Positions 45,488-54,319 of a stretch of DNA of 64,000 nucleotides are shown here, one piece after another. The stretch lies in NCBI RefSeq assembly GCF_010731855.1, contig NZ_AP022620.1, positions 124,001 through 188,000 of the forward strand, written 5' to 3'. The notes under the pieces were generated by a model that did no database searches, had not been told where the DNA came from, and saw only the letters and a program-made list of their open reading frames with translations. The number at the start of each line of letters is the position of its first letter. The stretch's first letter is position 1. Origin of the DNA: Mycolicibacterium anyangense. Lineage in GTDB: Bacteria; Actinomycetota; Actinomycetes; Mycobacteriales; Mycobacteriaceae. A program made the translations under genes and the position numbers.

Positions 45488-46071
45488 CAACCGCGGTTCG
45501 GCGCAGGGGAGATGGTGACGGGTAGGAAATGTCTCGAGTGACGTGGGCGCGATCAACGCGTGCCACGTTGGGGCGACGGTGGGGCTTACTTGTGGGCAGG
45601 CCGCTTCAGCAGGTACTGAAGCCATCGAACATCGATCAACATGAGGTCAAAGGTAGGGGCGGAAATTAAGGCCGGGCCCTTGCAGCGCTAACAGGTCGCT
45701 AAGAGTTTTTGCCAGAGCGTCATTACCTTCGAAGTCGAAGCGTCGGTCAGGAGGACCCAGGGCGTACGGAAGACCAGATCAGGGCTGCCAGCAGGCAGTC
45801 ACGTCGCCATACCTTGCGGGACGGACTGAGAGATTGCCCAGCCTGCCGCGGAAACACTGGGTTACGCGCAGTCCTGACAGAGGCGCAGACGACGCCGACG
45901 CCGGGCCGTGGCTGAGGTTCGCGGCGCGGCGCTCCTCCGAAAGGGTGAGCACAAGTGCTCTCAAGGACGACGTACGCAAGTCACCGCCACGGCGACGATT
46001 GGACGATGACGGGAACACCGGGGGGCGAGCGCGACGGTGCAGTCCAGCATCGGGTTGCGACGTCATCGCGG
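45488..46071. other. Gene-poor decay zone
   Basis: About 580 bp without a supportable intact gene. The open frames are short, have mixed codon usage and no recognised domain. A stretch near 45720-45830 can be read as TFEVEASVRRTQGVRKTRSG before a stop, possibly the remnant of another gene, but it is not recognised. The zone precedes two pseudogenes on the same strand and looks like one degraded segment. Confidence 0.5.
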
Positions 46072-47006
46072 GTGCCGGTAACCGATGATCTCGGTTTTCT
46101 CCGCCCCGAGGATGACTTGCGACATCGTCCCGAGCCGGGCGGCAGAATGCGAGACAGCCTGTTCTGGGAGATGGTGGTTCCGGAAGAACGACTTGGCGTG
46201 CAGGTGTACCTCTACGCGACGGGCAGCGGCCGGGTCGGCTACAACGTCGTGGTCTGGGGCTCGAACCCGGATCCGTTGGTGCTGAAGTTGGGGTCTGGCC
46301 GGCTCCCTGTGTAGGCCGACTTCGATGACCTGACCTTCGATGGCCTCACGCTGCGTCAGCCCGAGCCACTGCAGTCGTGTCTGCTGGCGTTCCGCCAGGA
46401 TGAGGTCGCACTGGAATGTGAACTCCACCGAATCCACGACGCTTTCAGCTACCACCTCAATCCTGACGGTCTGCCCGTCTGGTTTGCGCGCAATCGGATG
46501 GAGCAGACCGGCCGATTGCGTGGCCACATCACCGTGGGCAGTCGGCGGGTTGAGCTGGACGGACTCGGTCATCGCGATCACTCCTGGGGTGTGCGCGACT
46601 GGGCGGTGCCACAACACTGGAAGTGGTTCGTTGTCTATACGCCGGCGGGCTTCGCCGTGAACGGCTGGATCTGGATTGCCAAGGGAGAGAGGGATTCGCT
46701 GGATATGTTGCCCTAGAAGGGCGGGTCGTACCCGTCGCCTCGATCGATCAACGCGCCACCTATGACGCATCGATGCGGCAACAACGGCTATCCGCGGCAC
46801 TGATCGACGTCGAAGGGGGACGGACGGATCTTGTCCTGGACGTCTTCGGAGTCGTCGACCTGTTCAGTCAGGACCGTGCGCGCACTGTGATTCGGGAGGC
46901 TGCCTGTGTGGCGAGTATCGATGGTGTCCTGGGCGCTGAACAGTTCGAAACACACTGGACCGGTGCTTATCTCGATCAACTCGTGGAATCGCCGGACCAA
47001 CGATGA
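46072..47006 (+). pseudogene. Decayed DUF7064/CrtC-like protein gene
   Basis: One frame reads VPVTDDLGFLRPEDD, MRDSLFWEMVVPEERLGVQVYLY and VVWGSNPDPLVL to a TAG at 46312. It then continues without a frame change as ADFDDLTFDGLTLRQPEPLQ, LDGLGHRDHSWGVRDW and WKWFVVYTPAGFAVNGWIWI up to 46716. The last part shifts to another frame (GYVALEGRVVPVASIDQRATYD to THWTGAYLDQL, ending 47006). The GHRDHSWGxRDW core is typical of the DUF7064/hydroxyneurosporene-hydratase-like family found in mycobacterial catabolic clusters. One nonsense mutation plus one frameshift near 46700 inactivate it. Confidence 0.8.
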
Positions 47007-47039
47007 CGTGGTCGTAGTCGCTAGCTGAGTTGTCCGCAC

Positions 47040-47330
47040 TGGGCTGCTACCTGGCCGACCGCTCACGTATCTGGTGTCCGACGGCGAACGTCAGGCGGTG
47101 GTGAGGCGCCCACCCCGCCGCCCACACCGCCCTGGTGCGCACGATGTGCTCCGCGAGGCGCGGTTGGTCATTGCCTTGGCGCGCACGTCGGTGCCAGTCC
47201 CGCGAGTACTGGCCACCGCTTCCGCTGGAGAGGGTCTCAACGTGCCTGTGGTCGGCACTGAGTTCGTCGACGCAGCGGTCATCACTGAGCGGACACCAAG
47301 TGATCTGGCGCGACCGGCGATTCGCGGTTG
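47040..47330 (+). pseudogene. Fragment of an APH-family phosphotransferase gene
   Basis: The segment reads LTYLVSDGERQAVVRRPP, AHDVLREARLVIALARTSVPVPRVLATA and VVGTEFVDAAVITE. This corresponds to the N-terminal lobe of aminoglycoside-phosphotransferase/acyl-CoA-linked kinase-like proteins common in mycobacterial lipid clusters. The first 20-30 residues and the whole C-terminal lobe with its catalytic HGD and DxE motifs are missing, and the frame degenerates after about 47330. It lies 33 bp after the previous pseudogene. The remaining 230 bp to the next gene hold nothing recognisable. Confidence 0.7.
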
Positions 47331-47558
47331 GCGCAGTCCTTCCTTGATGCCGCTGAAACGTTCACGTGTTCCTCGTGGTCGCCATGACCTGGCGGCGAGG
47401 CACTGTCCCCCGGAGGAGGGAGAAAATTCGTCACCTCCGGGTGTTGTCCTTGGAGCAAGGCTCGTTCACGATCAGATCGGGACACAGCCTCGTGGTCGCG
47501 CGCGGCGAGATGCCGGTTCCGGCTGGAACTGACAGCGCTGCTGAGAAAGTGAGATTTC

Positions 47559-48287
47559 ATGCCTGCCATCGCCAAAGGGGGCTCGCTCAAGATCGGATTG
47601 TGGTGTAACTGGATCTTCCTCGCCTTGACGGTGATCGGGTGGTTGGGGATCGCGCACTTCATCGCTCCTGCCCGGGCCGATCTCGGATTGGATGCCACCA
47701 AGGTGTGGTTCACCGAGACGCATCGCTGGGGCGTGATCGTGGGTTGCACGCTGTTCTACATCGCGGCTGGATTCCTGACGCCCGGCTCGATTGTCTTTGG
47801 CATCATGCTGTCTCGAGTCGAGGGCAGGCATCCGTTGTGGTCGATCACCACGGCCGTCTGCGGTGTATTCATCTCGTTGATCATCTTCTTCAATTGCTGC
47901 GCATGGATCGTCGCGGCCTACCGTCCGGAAACTGGTTCTGATGTTATCCAATCCTGGTACGACTGGGCGTGGTTCGCGTTCCTGCTCGGCTGGATATATC
48001 TCACCTTCGAGATGGTCGCCACCGGTGTTGTCGAGTTGATGGACGACCGACCGCAACCGCTGATCCCGCGCTGGTTCACCTGGCTGACGCTCGCTGGCGC
48101 GGTGTCGATCATCACTGCGTCGGGTCCGGCCTTCTTCAAGAGCGGGCCCTTTGCCTACCACGGATTGCTGGCCTTCTACATGCCGGTGGTCGTGTGGGGT
48201 GCCTATATCGCCGGCACGACCTGGTTCATGCTGCAGGATCTCAAACGCTCTGCCGACCAGGAGTGTCAGCTCGCCCCCTCGGCGTGA
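47559..48287 (+). CDS. Integral membrane protein, about six helices
   Basis: The 242-aa protein has hydrophobic segments IGLWCNWIFLALTVIGWLGIA, GVIVGCTLFYIAAGFLTPGSIVFG, TTAVCGVFISLIIFFNCCAWIVAAY, WAWFAFLLGWIYLTFEMVATGVV, TWLTLAGAVSIITASGPAFF and LAFYMPVVVWGAYIAGTTWFML. Acidic/aromatic loops between them (TETHRWG, DVIQSWYDWAW) are conserved-looking. No transporter signature is recognised. It is intact immediately after the decay zone and upstream of the MenB-like gene. Its function is unknown, possibly uptake or sensing of a hydrophobic substrate (inference). Confidence 0.75.
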   Translation: MPAIAKGGSLKIGLWCNWIFLALTVIGWLGIAHFIAPARADLGLDATKVWFTETHRWGVIVGCTLFYIAAGFLTPGSIVFGIMLSRVEGRHPLWSITTAVCGVFISLIIFFNCCAWIVAAYRPETGSDVIQSWYDWAWFAFLLGWIYLTFEMVATGVVELMDDRPQPLIPRWFTWLTLAGAVSIITASGPAFFKSGPFAYHGLLAFYMPVVVWGAYIAGTTWFMLQDLKRSADQECQLAPSA

Positions 48288-48426
48288 GGCAGTGTCGTTG
48301 GATCGTGCAAAAGATCGGGGCCAGAGTGTAATTGGTCCCGCGCTGGCTACGGAAATCATTCCTTCGTAAGAGGGATCTTTCGGGTGCCGGCGAACTTCTC
48401 CGCTGACAGGTCCTACCATATTGACC

Positions 48427-49341
48427 ATGTCCCACAACCCATTTGACCAATCACTCTGGCGATCTGTCGAAGGCTTCGGCGACCTGACCGACATCACCTA
48501 TCACCGTCATGTGCTTGACGGTGTACCCCAGCCGACGGTTCGGGTGGCTTTCGATCGACCCGAGGTCCGCAATGCATTTCGGCCGCACAGCGTCGACGAG
48601 CTCTACCGTGTTCTCGATCATGCCCGGATGTGGCCGGACGTGGGCGTCGTGCTGCTGACCGGAAATGGGCCGTCCCCCAAGGACGGCGGATGGGCATTCT
48701 GCTCAGGCGGCGATCAGCGCATCCGTGGACGTAGCGGATATCAATACGCGGCGGGGGAGACCGCGGACACCGTCGACGTTGCCCGGGCGGGACGGCTGCA
48801 CATCATGGAGGTGCAGCGGTTGATCCGATTCATGCCCAAGGTGGTGATCTGCCTTGTCAACGGCTGGGCCGCTGGTGGTGGGCACAGTCTGCACGTCACG
48901 TGCGACCTTACGTTGGCCAGTCGTGAGCATGCCCGGTTCAAGCAGACCGACGCCGACGTCGGTAGTTTCGACGGCGGTTACGGCAGTGCGTATCTGGCCA
49001 AGCAGGTAGGTCAGAAGTTCGCCCGCGAGATCTTCTTTCTCGGTGAGCCCTACACCGCTGAGGAGATGCACCAGATGGGCGCGGTCAACCGAGTGGTAGA
49101 CCACGCGGAACTGGAGAATGTGGGTCTGCAGTGGGCTGCCAAGGTCAACGGAAAGTCGCCTCAGGCCCAGCGGATGCTGAAGTTCGCATTCAATCTCCTC
49201 GATGACGGACTTGTCGGTCAGCAGATCTTCGCCAGTGAAGCTACGAGGTTGGCGTATATGACAGACGAGGCCGTCGAAGGCCGAGACGCCTTTCTCGAGA
49301 AGCGTGATCCGGATTGGAGTAGGTACCCCCGGTACTTCTGA
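48427..49341 (+). CDS. menB: MenB-type 1,4-dihydroxy-2-naphthoyl-CoA synthase
   Basis: The ATG at 48427 gives 304 aa. The sequence is strikingly close to mycobacterial MenB as recalled: DLTDITYHRHV, VRVAFDRPEVRNAFRPHSVDELYRVLDHARM, GPSPKDGGWAFCSGGDQRIRGRSGYQY, VICLVNGWAAGGGHSLHVTCDL, FKQTDADVGSFDGGYGSAYLAKQVGQKFAREIFFLG and the C-terminal WSRYPRYF. MenB performs the Dieckmann-like ring closure of O-succinylbenzoyl-CoA in menaquinone synthesis. No other men genes are in the window, so this may be a second copy. The related hydrolase BadI performs the reverse-type ring opening, an alternative in this catabolic setting. Confidence 0.85.
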   Translation: MSHNPFDQSLWRSVEGFGDLTDITYHRHVLDGVPQPTVRVAFDRPEVRNAFRPHSVDELYRVLDHARMWPDVGVVLLTGNGPSPKDGGWAFCSGGDQRIRGRSGYQYAAGETADTVDVARAGRLHIMEVQRLIRFMPKVVICLVNGWAAGGGHSLHVTCDLTLASREHARFKQTDADVGSFDGGYGSAYLAKQVGQKFAREIFFLGEPYTAEEMHQMGAVNRVVDHAELENVGLQWAAKVNGKSPQAQRMLKFAFNLLDDGLVGQQIFASEATRLAYMTDEAVEGRDAFLEKRDPDWSRYPRYF

Positions 49342-49453
49342 CGATTCCCTGGTGGTCAGCGGTAACACGGAAATCTGCCCGCAAATGACCCTTTCGGAAG
49401 ATGTGCCGTCGTGGTGTCAGAGGTCACGATCTAGCCAGACCTAGGGAAAGGGT

Positions 49454-50566
49454 GTGGCTGTGCGGACGAAGGCTGCGGTGCTGTGGGAACTCGGAGGACA
49501 ATGGGAGGTCGAGGAGGTCGAACTCGACCCTCCCAAGGCTGGCGAAGTGATGGTCAAGCTGACCGCCAGCGGTCTGTGTCATTCTGACCACCATTTGGTC
49601 ACCGGCGACATCCCGGTGTCCTTGCCCTACGTGGGGGGCCATGAGGGCGCCGGAGTCGTCGCTGAGGTGGGGCCTGGCGTCACCGATGTGGCCGTAGGCG
49701 ACTCGGTGGTGCTCAGCTTCCTGCCCGCCTGCGGCAAGTGTTCGCACTGTGCCCGCGGCATGACCAACCTGTGCGACCTCGGTGCCCAGATCATCCAAGG
49801 ACCCCAGCTCGACGGTACCTATCGATTCCACGCCAAAGACAAAGGCCTTGGCCAGATGTGCCTGCTCGGAACGTTTTCCGAATACACGGTGGTGCCGATG
49901 GCGTCGGTGGTCAAGGTCGACGACGGCAGCCCGTTGGATCGGGCCGCGGTCATCGGATGTTGCGTTCCAACCGGTTTCGGCAGCGTGGTGAGGACGGCCG
50001 ACGTCCGTCCCGGCGACGCCGTAGTGGTGATGGGCATTGGTGGTATCGGAGCCAACGCGCTACAGGGTGCCAAGAGCGCAGGCGCGCGGCACATCATCGC
50101 GATCGACCCAGTGGAATTCAAGCGCGAGCAGGCGAAGATTTTCGGCGCCACGCATGCGGTCGCCGACGTTCCCGAGGCCTTGGCTCTCATCACCGATCTG
50201 ACCCGCGGGGTGATGGCCGATGCCTGCGTCATCACCACAGATACTGCGGAGAGCGCCTATATCGCCGAGGCCTTGAGCCTGGTCGGCCGCCGCGGCAAGG
50301 TCATTGTCACCGCGATCGGACACCCCACGGAATTGACCATGAGCGGCTCCCTGTTCGAGCTGACCCTCTACGAGAAGTCCATCCACGGATCGCTGTTCGG
50401 CTCCTCGAACCCGCGCCACGACATCCCCCGCTATCTGGAGATGTACAACCTTGGGGAACTCAAACTCGACGAGTTGATCACCCGTGAGTACCGCCTAGAG
50501 GACATCAACAAGGGTTATGACGACATGCTCGCGGGCCGCAATATCCGCGGTGTCATTCGATTTTGA
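49454..50566 (+). CDS. Zinc alcohol dehydrogenase, NDMA-dependent type
   Basis: The 370-aa medium-chain dehydrogenase has catalytic zinc ligands Cys42 (GLCHSD) and His63-Glu64 (GGHEGAG). Structural zinc Cys are 93, 96, 99 and 107 (CGKCSHCARGMTNLC). The cofactor motif is VMGIGGIGANALQGAK. Features such as SFLPACGKC, LGTFSEYTVVP and the C-terminal SLFGSSNPRHDIPRYLEMYNLGELKLDELITREYRLEDINKGYDDM match the NDMA-dependent family. Its NAD is bound tightly and recycled through mycofactocin. It likely oxidises a primary alcohol of the neighbouring pathway. It ends convergent with the second LuxR gene. Confidence 0.9.
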   Translation: MAVRTKAAVLWELGGQWEVEEVELDPPKAGEVMVKLTASGLCHSDHHLVTGDIPVSLPYVGGHEGAGVVAEVGPGVTDVAVGDSVVLSFLPACGKCSHCARGMTNLCDLGAQIIQGPQLDGTYRFHAKDKGLGQMCLLGTFSEYTVVPMASVVKVDDGSPLDRAAVIGCCVPTGFGSVVRTADVRPGDAVVVMGIGGIGANALQGAKSAGARHIIAIDPVEFKREQAKIFGATHAVADVPEALALITDLTRGVMADACVITTDTAESAYIAEALSLVGRRGKVIVTAIGHPTELTMSGSLFELTLYEKSIHGSLFGSSNPRHDIPRYLEMYNLGELKLDELITREYRLEDINKGYDDMLAGRNIRGVIRF

Positions 50567-50575
50567 GTGATGCGT

Positions 50576-50607
50576 CTCGTCAACCGGCGTGCGCGCCGGT
50601 TGACGAG
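50576..50607. terminator. Bidirectional hairpin between convergent genes
   Basis: Perfect 14-bp stem ctcgtcaaccggcg/cgccggttgacgag (50576-50589 and 50594-50607) around the loop tgcg. It starts 10 bp after the alcohol dehydrogenase stop and overlaps the last codons and stop of the convergent LuxR gene. It should act in both directions, without a U-tract. Confidence 0.7.
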
Positions 50608-51728
50608 ATCATCCGATGGTAACGGGCGACTGCTTCAGTTCGGTTGGTGGCACCAAGCTTTCGCAGGATGTGCTTGACGTGTGACTTGACCGTGCCTTCG
50701 GTGACGAACAGCCCGGTGGCAATCTGGGCGTTTGTTTTGCCGGAGGCCAAGTTTCGCAGTACGTCCCACTCGCGAAGAGTGAGCCGATCACCGCGATCGT
50801 CGATCAGCATGCGGGGGTGTACCGGGTCGTCGACAGACTCCAGATTGAGGGCGGCGGTATCCACTACGTCAGCGGTGAAATCATCGGCGATCGCCCGTAC
50901 CCCGGCGACGTAGTCTGATGTCGCCTGGCGCACCGCTTGCAGTCGCTCCATCAGCTGTGCCCGCTCGATTGCGAGGCCCAGGCCCTCGGCGTACGTGCCG
51001 AGAATGCACCGGTCGAACTCGTCCACCTCGCTGTCCCCATCACGGTCGGCATGGATCATCGCCACCGGCTCACCCCAGGCGAGTACCGGGGCGGCGACGT
51101 AACTTGTGGTGCCGCTGAATTTGATGAACTCGGTGTGGACCCGTGGATTGGTTTGCGGATCGGATATCACTATCGGTACGCCCCGACGCACCATTTCGCT
51201 CTCGAGCAGCGGGCCGTTGAGCCGGCGGGGGTGCGTTCGGCCGATCTCCACCAGAGCCCCGCCGAACTCGGGATCGTCGATGGCGAAGCCGGAGCGGGCG
51301 AGCCAGGTGCCTTCTTCGATTCGGGAGAACAAGGCCCGGCGGAAGCCGATCCGACGCACCTCGACCGGTGCGCGCTCGGCAAGAGCGGAGGCCGATGGAG
51401 CGTTGCGAAGGGCGGAGACGGCTTCGCGGGTTCCGGTCGCGACGTCCACCCGCCGTTGCAGGAGTGCGTCCTTGACATCAACTTGGACGGCAACGGATTT
51501 CAGCATCAGAGCGGTAGCTTGAGCCGCCGACGCCCGCTCCTGCTCATCCGCCAGACGCTCGGCCAGCGCACATCGGGCCGAATTCAACGCGCTGTCGCTG
51601 GTGTTGAGGTCCCAGTCCAACGGAACGGCCAGGCCGCCGTCGGCGAGCAAAGCCGCAGCGGCGCTGATGATTTCGCGAGTGCGCTCGACGCATTCGGTAA
51701 CGTCGGTCTGCGGCTGTTCGGTTGTCAT
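50580..51728 (-). CDS. GAF-domain LuxR-family transcriptional regulator
   Basis: The ATG at 51728 is preferred (AGGAGG just upstream); GTG 51740, overlapping the aldehyde dehydrogenase stop, is the alternative. The 382-aa protein shares the sensor block ESEMVRRGVPIVISDPQTNPRVHTEF, YVAAPVLAWGEPVAMIHADRDGD and YAEGLGLAIERAQLMERL with the regulator at 44537. It also shares the LuxR helix-turn-helix LTLREWDVLRNLASGKTNAQIATGLFVTEGTVKSHVKHILRKLGATNRTEA. It has an extra N-terminal helical region of about 70 residues. It is coupled to the aldehyde dehydrogenase gene, so it probably controls the alcohol/aldehyde oxidation genes around it. Confidence 0.9.
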   Translation of the reverse strand: MTTEQPQTDVTECVERTREIISAAAALLADGGLAVPLDWDLNTSDSALNSARCALAERLADEQERASAAQATALMLKSVAVQVDVKDALLQRRVDVATGTREAVSALRNAPSASALAERAPVEVRRIGFRRALFSRIEEGTWLARSGFAIDDPEFGGALVEIGRTHPRRLNGPLLESEMVRRGVPIVISDPQTNPRVHTEFIKFSGTTSYVAAPVLAWGEPVAMIHADRDGDSEVDEFDRCILGTYAEGLGLAIERAQLMERLQAVRQATSDYVAGVRAIADDFTADVVDTAALNLESVDDPVHPRMLIDDRGDRLTLREWDVLRNLASGKTNAQIATGLFVTEGTVKSHVKHILRKLGATNRTEAVARYHRMISSTGAHAG

Positions 51729-51736
51729 GGTCCTCC

Positions 51737-53188
51737 TCACTGGGCCGGCGGCAGGTAGATCGTCTTGTAAACCTGGAATGCGGCAAGGCCCTCAGGTCCC
51801 AGTTCGCGGCCCATACCGCTGTCCTTGACCCCACCGAACGGGGCGACCGGTTCGTTGACGTAGTGGTTGACACCGACGGTGCCCGAGCGGACCTTACGCG
51901 CCACGTTGGCGGCGCGTGCACTGTCGGACGACCACACTGAACCGCCCAGTCCGTAGACGCTGTCGTTCGCGATGGAGATGGCCTCGGCCTCGTCGGAATA
52001 AGGGATGACCGACAGTACCGGCCCGAAGATTTCTTCGCGGGCGATTACGGCATTGTTGTCGACGTCGGCGAAGACCGTCGGTTCCACGAACCAGCCGCGG
52101 CTCATACCGGCCGGCCGGGCACCTCCGGTGGTCAGGCGCGCCTCCTGCTTGCCCTTGGCGATGTATCCCTCTACCCGCTCACGTTGCCGTCTGGACACCA
52201 GGGGGCCAATCTTGGTTGCGGGGTCGAGTGGATCGCCGATGGTCAGTTCGCTCGCCAGGGCGGTGATGGTGTCGACGATGTCGGCGTAGCGGTTGCGCGG
52301 TGCCAGGACGCGGGTGTTCAGCCAGCAGATCTGACCGTTGTTGAGCAGTGTCGCTCCGAAAAACGATTCAATGGAACCGGCGATGTCGGCATCGTCGAGC
52401 ACGATGGCCGCAGACTTCCCGCCCAGCTCCAGGGTCACCGGCCGCAGGAGACGGCCGCAGGTTTCGGCGATGGCACGGCCGGCCACCGTGGACCCGGTGA
52501 AGGACACCTTGTCGACGCCGGGATGGGCGACCAGGTAGGCGCCGACGTCGCGACCGCCGGGAACCACATTGAGCACCCCAGGTGGCAGGCCTGCCGCAGC
52601 AGCTGCCTCGGCCATCAGGAAGGCGTCGAGAACAGTTTCCTCCGCCGGCTTGAGGACCACCGTGCAGCCGGCGGCCAGTGCCGGGGCGATCTTGAGGAAC
52701 GAAATACCCTGCGGGACGTTCCACGGCACGATCGCTCCGACTACCCCGATCGGCTGGCGTGAGACCAACGCGGTGCCGCCGAGCATGCCGGCTCGCTCCT
52801 CCTCGATTGGGGCGCCATTCATCACCTCGCTGTAGTAGCGCAGCAGCAGCGGGGGGAAGCCGGCCTCGAACTGTTGAGCCAGCCAGATGGGCATGCCGTT
52901 CTGCATGGAAACCCGGGCCGCGGTTTCCGGGCCGCGGGCCTCGAGTTCGGCGGCGAACTTCTCCAGCACCTCGGCGCGCAGTTTGGGATGCCAGGTGGAC
53001 CAGCCGTCCGGGTCGTCGAACGCCGCGCGGGCTGCCGCGACCGCGGCGTCGATGTCAGCCTCACTACCACGCGGTACCGAACCGATGATGTCTTCGGTGC
53101 TGGGCGACTGCACATCGATCGTCGCCGACGTGGCCGCATCGCGCCAGTGGCCGCCGATGTAGAGCTGGCGGTAGTCAATCGGTGACAT
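51737..53188 (-). CDS. Aldehyde dehydrogenase (NAD-dependent)
   Basis: The ATG at 53188 has AGGAGGT five bases upstream, so the 12-residue extension of the frame is rejected. The 483-aa enzyme has the classical features: VVGAIVPWNVPQGISFLKIAPALAAGCTVVLKPAEET for the cofactor, FTGSTVAGRAI, general-base Glu in TLELGGKSA and catalytic Cys288 in NNGQICWLNTRV. EEIFGPVLSVIPY, PFGGVKDSGMGRE and the C-terminus KTIYLPP are also typical. It should oxidise the aldehyde produced by the nearby alcohol dehydrogenase to an acid that the CoA ligases could activate. The 146 bp upstream include an AT-rich stretch, likely its promoter. Confidence 0.93.
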   Translation of the reverse strand: MSPIDYRQLYIGGHWRDAATSATIDVQSPSTEDIIGSVPRGSEADIDAAVAAARAAFDDPDGWSTWHPKLRAEVLEKFAAELEARGPETAARVSMQNGMPIWLAQQFEAGFPPLLLRYYSEVMNGAPIEEERAGMLGGTALVSRQPIGVVGAIVPWNVPQGISFLKIAPALAAGCTVVLKPAEETVLDAFLMAEAAAAAGLPPGVLNVVPGGRDVGAYLVAHPGVDKVSFTGSTVAGRAIAETCGRLLRPVTLELGGKSAAIVLDDADIAGSIESFFGATLLNNGQICWLNTRVLAPRNRYADIVDTITALASELTIGDPLDPATKIGPLVSRRQRERVEGYIAKGKQEARLTTGGARPAGMSRGWFVEPTVFADVDNNAVIAREEIFGPVLSVIPYSDEAEAISIANDSVYGLGGSVWSSDSARAANVARKVRSGTVGVNHYVNEPVAPFGGVKDSGMGRELGPEGLAAFQVYKTIYLPPAQ

Positions 53189-53334
53189 CCAGTACCTCCT
53201 GGGCTGCATTGTGATCGCTGTCACGCAATACTGTCCCAGAAACTGGTCGAGATTTCAATTGTTATTATGGTTAGGCCAAAACGGGATAGAAGATGCCGTC
53301 GCGGCGACATACCAGCACCCGGTCGGAGAGGTGT

Positions 53335-54309
53335 TTACAGATCGAGCACGAGCTTCTCGGTGCGAGAACGCGAGACGCAGATCAGCATGACCTCACCGGT
53401 CTCTCGCTGCTGCGCATCGAGCACCGAATCGCGGTGATCGGCGACGCCCTCGACGATGCGCGCCTCACAGCTTCCGCACACACCCTCATAACAGCTGGTG
53501 GTGATCGAGACGCCCGCTGCTTCGACGAGATCCAGGATCGTGTCGTCCTCCGACACATCGAGCGTGACACCCGAACGTTGGCACACCACTGTGAACCGGC
53601 TGAGCGGATTGGCTTGCTGATCGATCGCGGGCGCCTTGGCCGCGAACCGTTCGATGTGCAGGGAGCCTTCCGGCCAATGGGCGCAGCGCTCCTCGACCGC
53701 CGTCAGCAGCGCCTCTGGTCCACAGCAGTAGATCAGGGTGCCTTCCTCTGAACTACCCAGCAGCGCATCCAGATCCAGCAGGCCATGTTCATCCTGCGGC
53801 CAGACGGTGACCCGATCGGGATAACGGTTCGCCAAGTCGTCCGCGAACGCCATTGAGGCCCGTGTGCGCCCACCGTAGAGCAGCGTCCAGTCGCCCCCGG
53901 CACGTTCGACGCTTTCGGCCATCGCCATGATCGGGGTGATGCCGATGCCACCGGCGATGAACCGGTAGCGCCCGGCGTCGACCAACGCGAAGTGGTTCCG
54001 CGGTCCCCGGACCTGTACAGACCGACCCTCGTGGAGCGTGTCGTGCACGTACTGTGAGCCACCCCGGCTGTTCGGGTCCAGTAGCACCGCCACCCGCCAT
54101 GTGGTCGAGTCGCTGGGATCGCCACATAACGAATACTGGCGGGTCAGGCCGTCAGCGAGGATGAGGTCGATGTGGGCGCCGGGGTGCCACCGGGGCAGCT
54201 CTTGGCCGTCAGGATGGACGAGGTCCAACACCACGACGCCCTCGGCAGGGGCGCCGCGGTGCTGGACGATCAGGTCCGCGGTGTATTCGTGAACGCTGGC
54301 TGTGGACAT
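53335..54309 (-). CDS. Phthalate-dioxygenase-reductase-type flavin/[2Fe-2S] reductase
   Basis: The ATG at 54309 starts a 324-aa protein with a flavin domain (TRQYSLCGDPSDSTTWRVAVLL, then GSQYVHDTLHEGRSVQVRGPRNHF), an NAD domain (FIAGGIGITPIMAMAESVE, YCCGPEALLTAVEE) and a C-terminal plant-type ferredoxin. The ligands of the latter are Cys273, Cys278, Cys281 and Cys311. This FMN-NAD-[2Fe-2S] order is that of PDR/VanB reductases. It follows the P450 gene by 10 bp and is last in the operon, so it is the probable single-component electron donor of that P450. Confidence 0.92.
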   Translation of the reverse strand: MSTASVHEYTADLIVQHRGAPAEGVVVLDLVHPDGQELPRWHPGAHIDLILADGLTRQYSLCGDPSDSTTWRVAVLLDPNSRGGSQYVHDTLHEGRSVQVRGPRNHFALVDAGRYRFIAGGIGITPIMAMAESVERAGGDWTLLYGGRTRASMAFADDLANRYPDRVTVWPQDEHGLLDLDALLGSSEEGTLIYCCGPEALLTAVEERCAHWPEGSLHIERFAAKAPAIDQQANPLSRFTVVCQRSGVTLDVSEDDTILDLVEAAGVSITTSCYEGVCGSCEARIVEGVADHRDSVLDAQQRETGEVMLICVSRSRTEKLVLDL

Positions 54310-54319
54310 ATTTTCCCGG

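Noticed and set aside
45488..47558. Prophage or insertion sequence remnant
   Set aside because: No transposase, integrase or terminal inverted repeats were seen; the readable remnants are catabolic-type genes.
47282..47749. 155-residue minus-strand frame overlapping the membrane-protein start
   Set aside because: No ribosome-binding site or domain, and it overlaps the well-supported membrane protein and the APH-family fragment.
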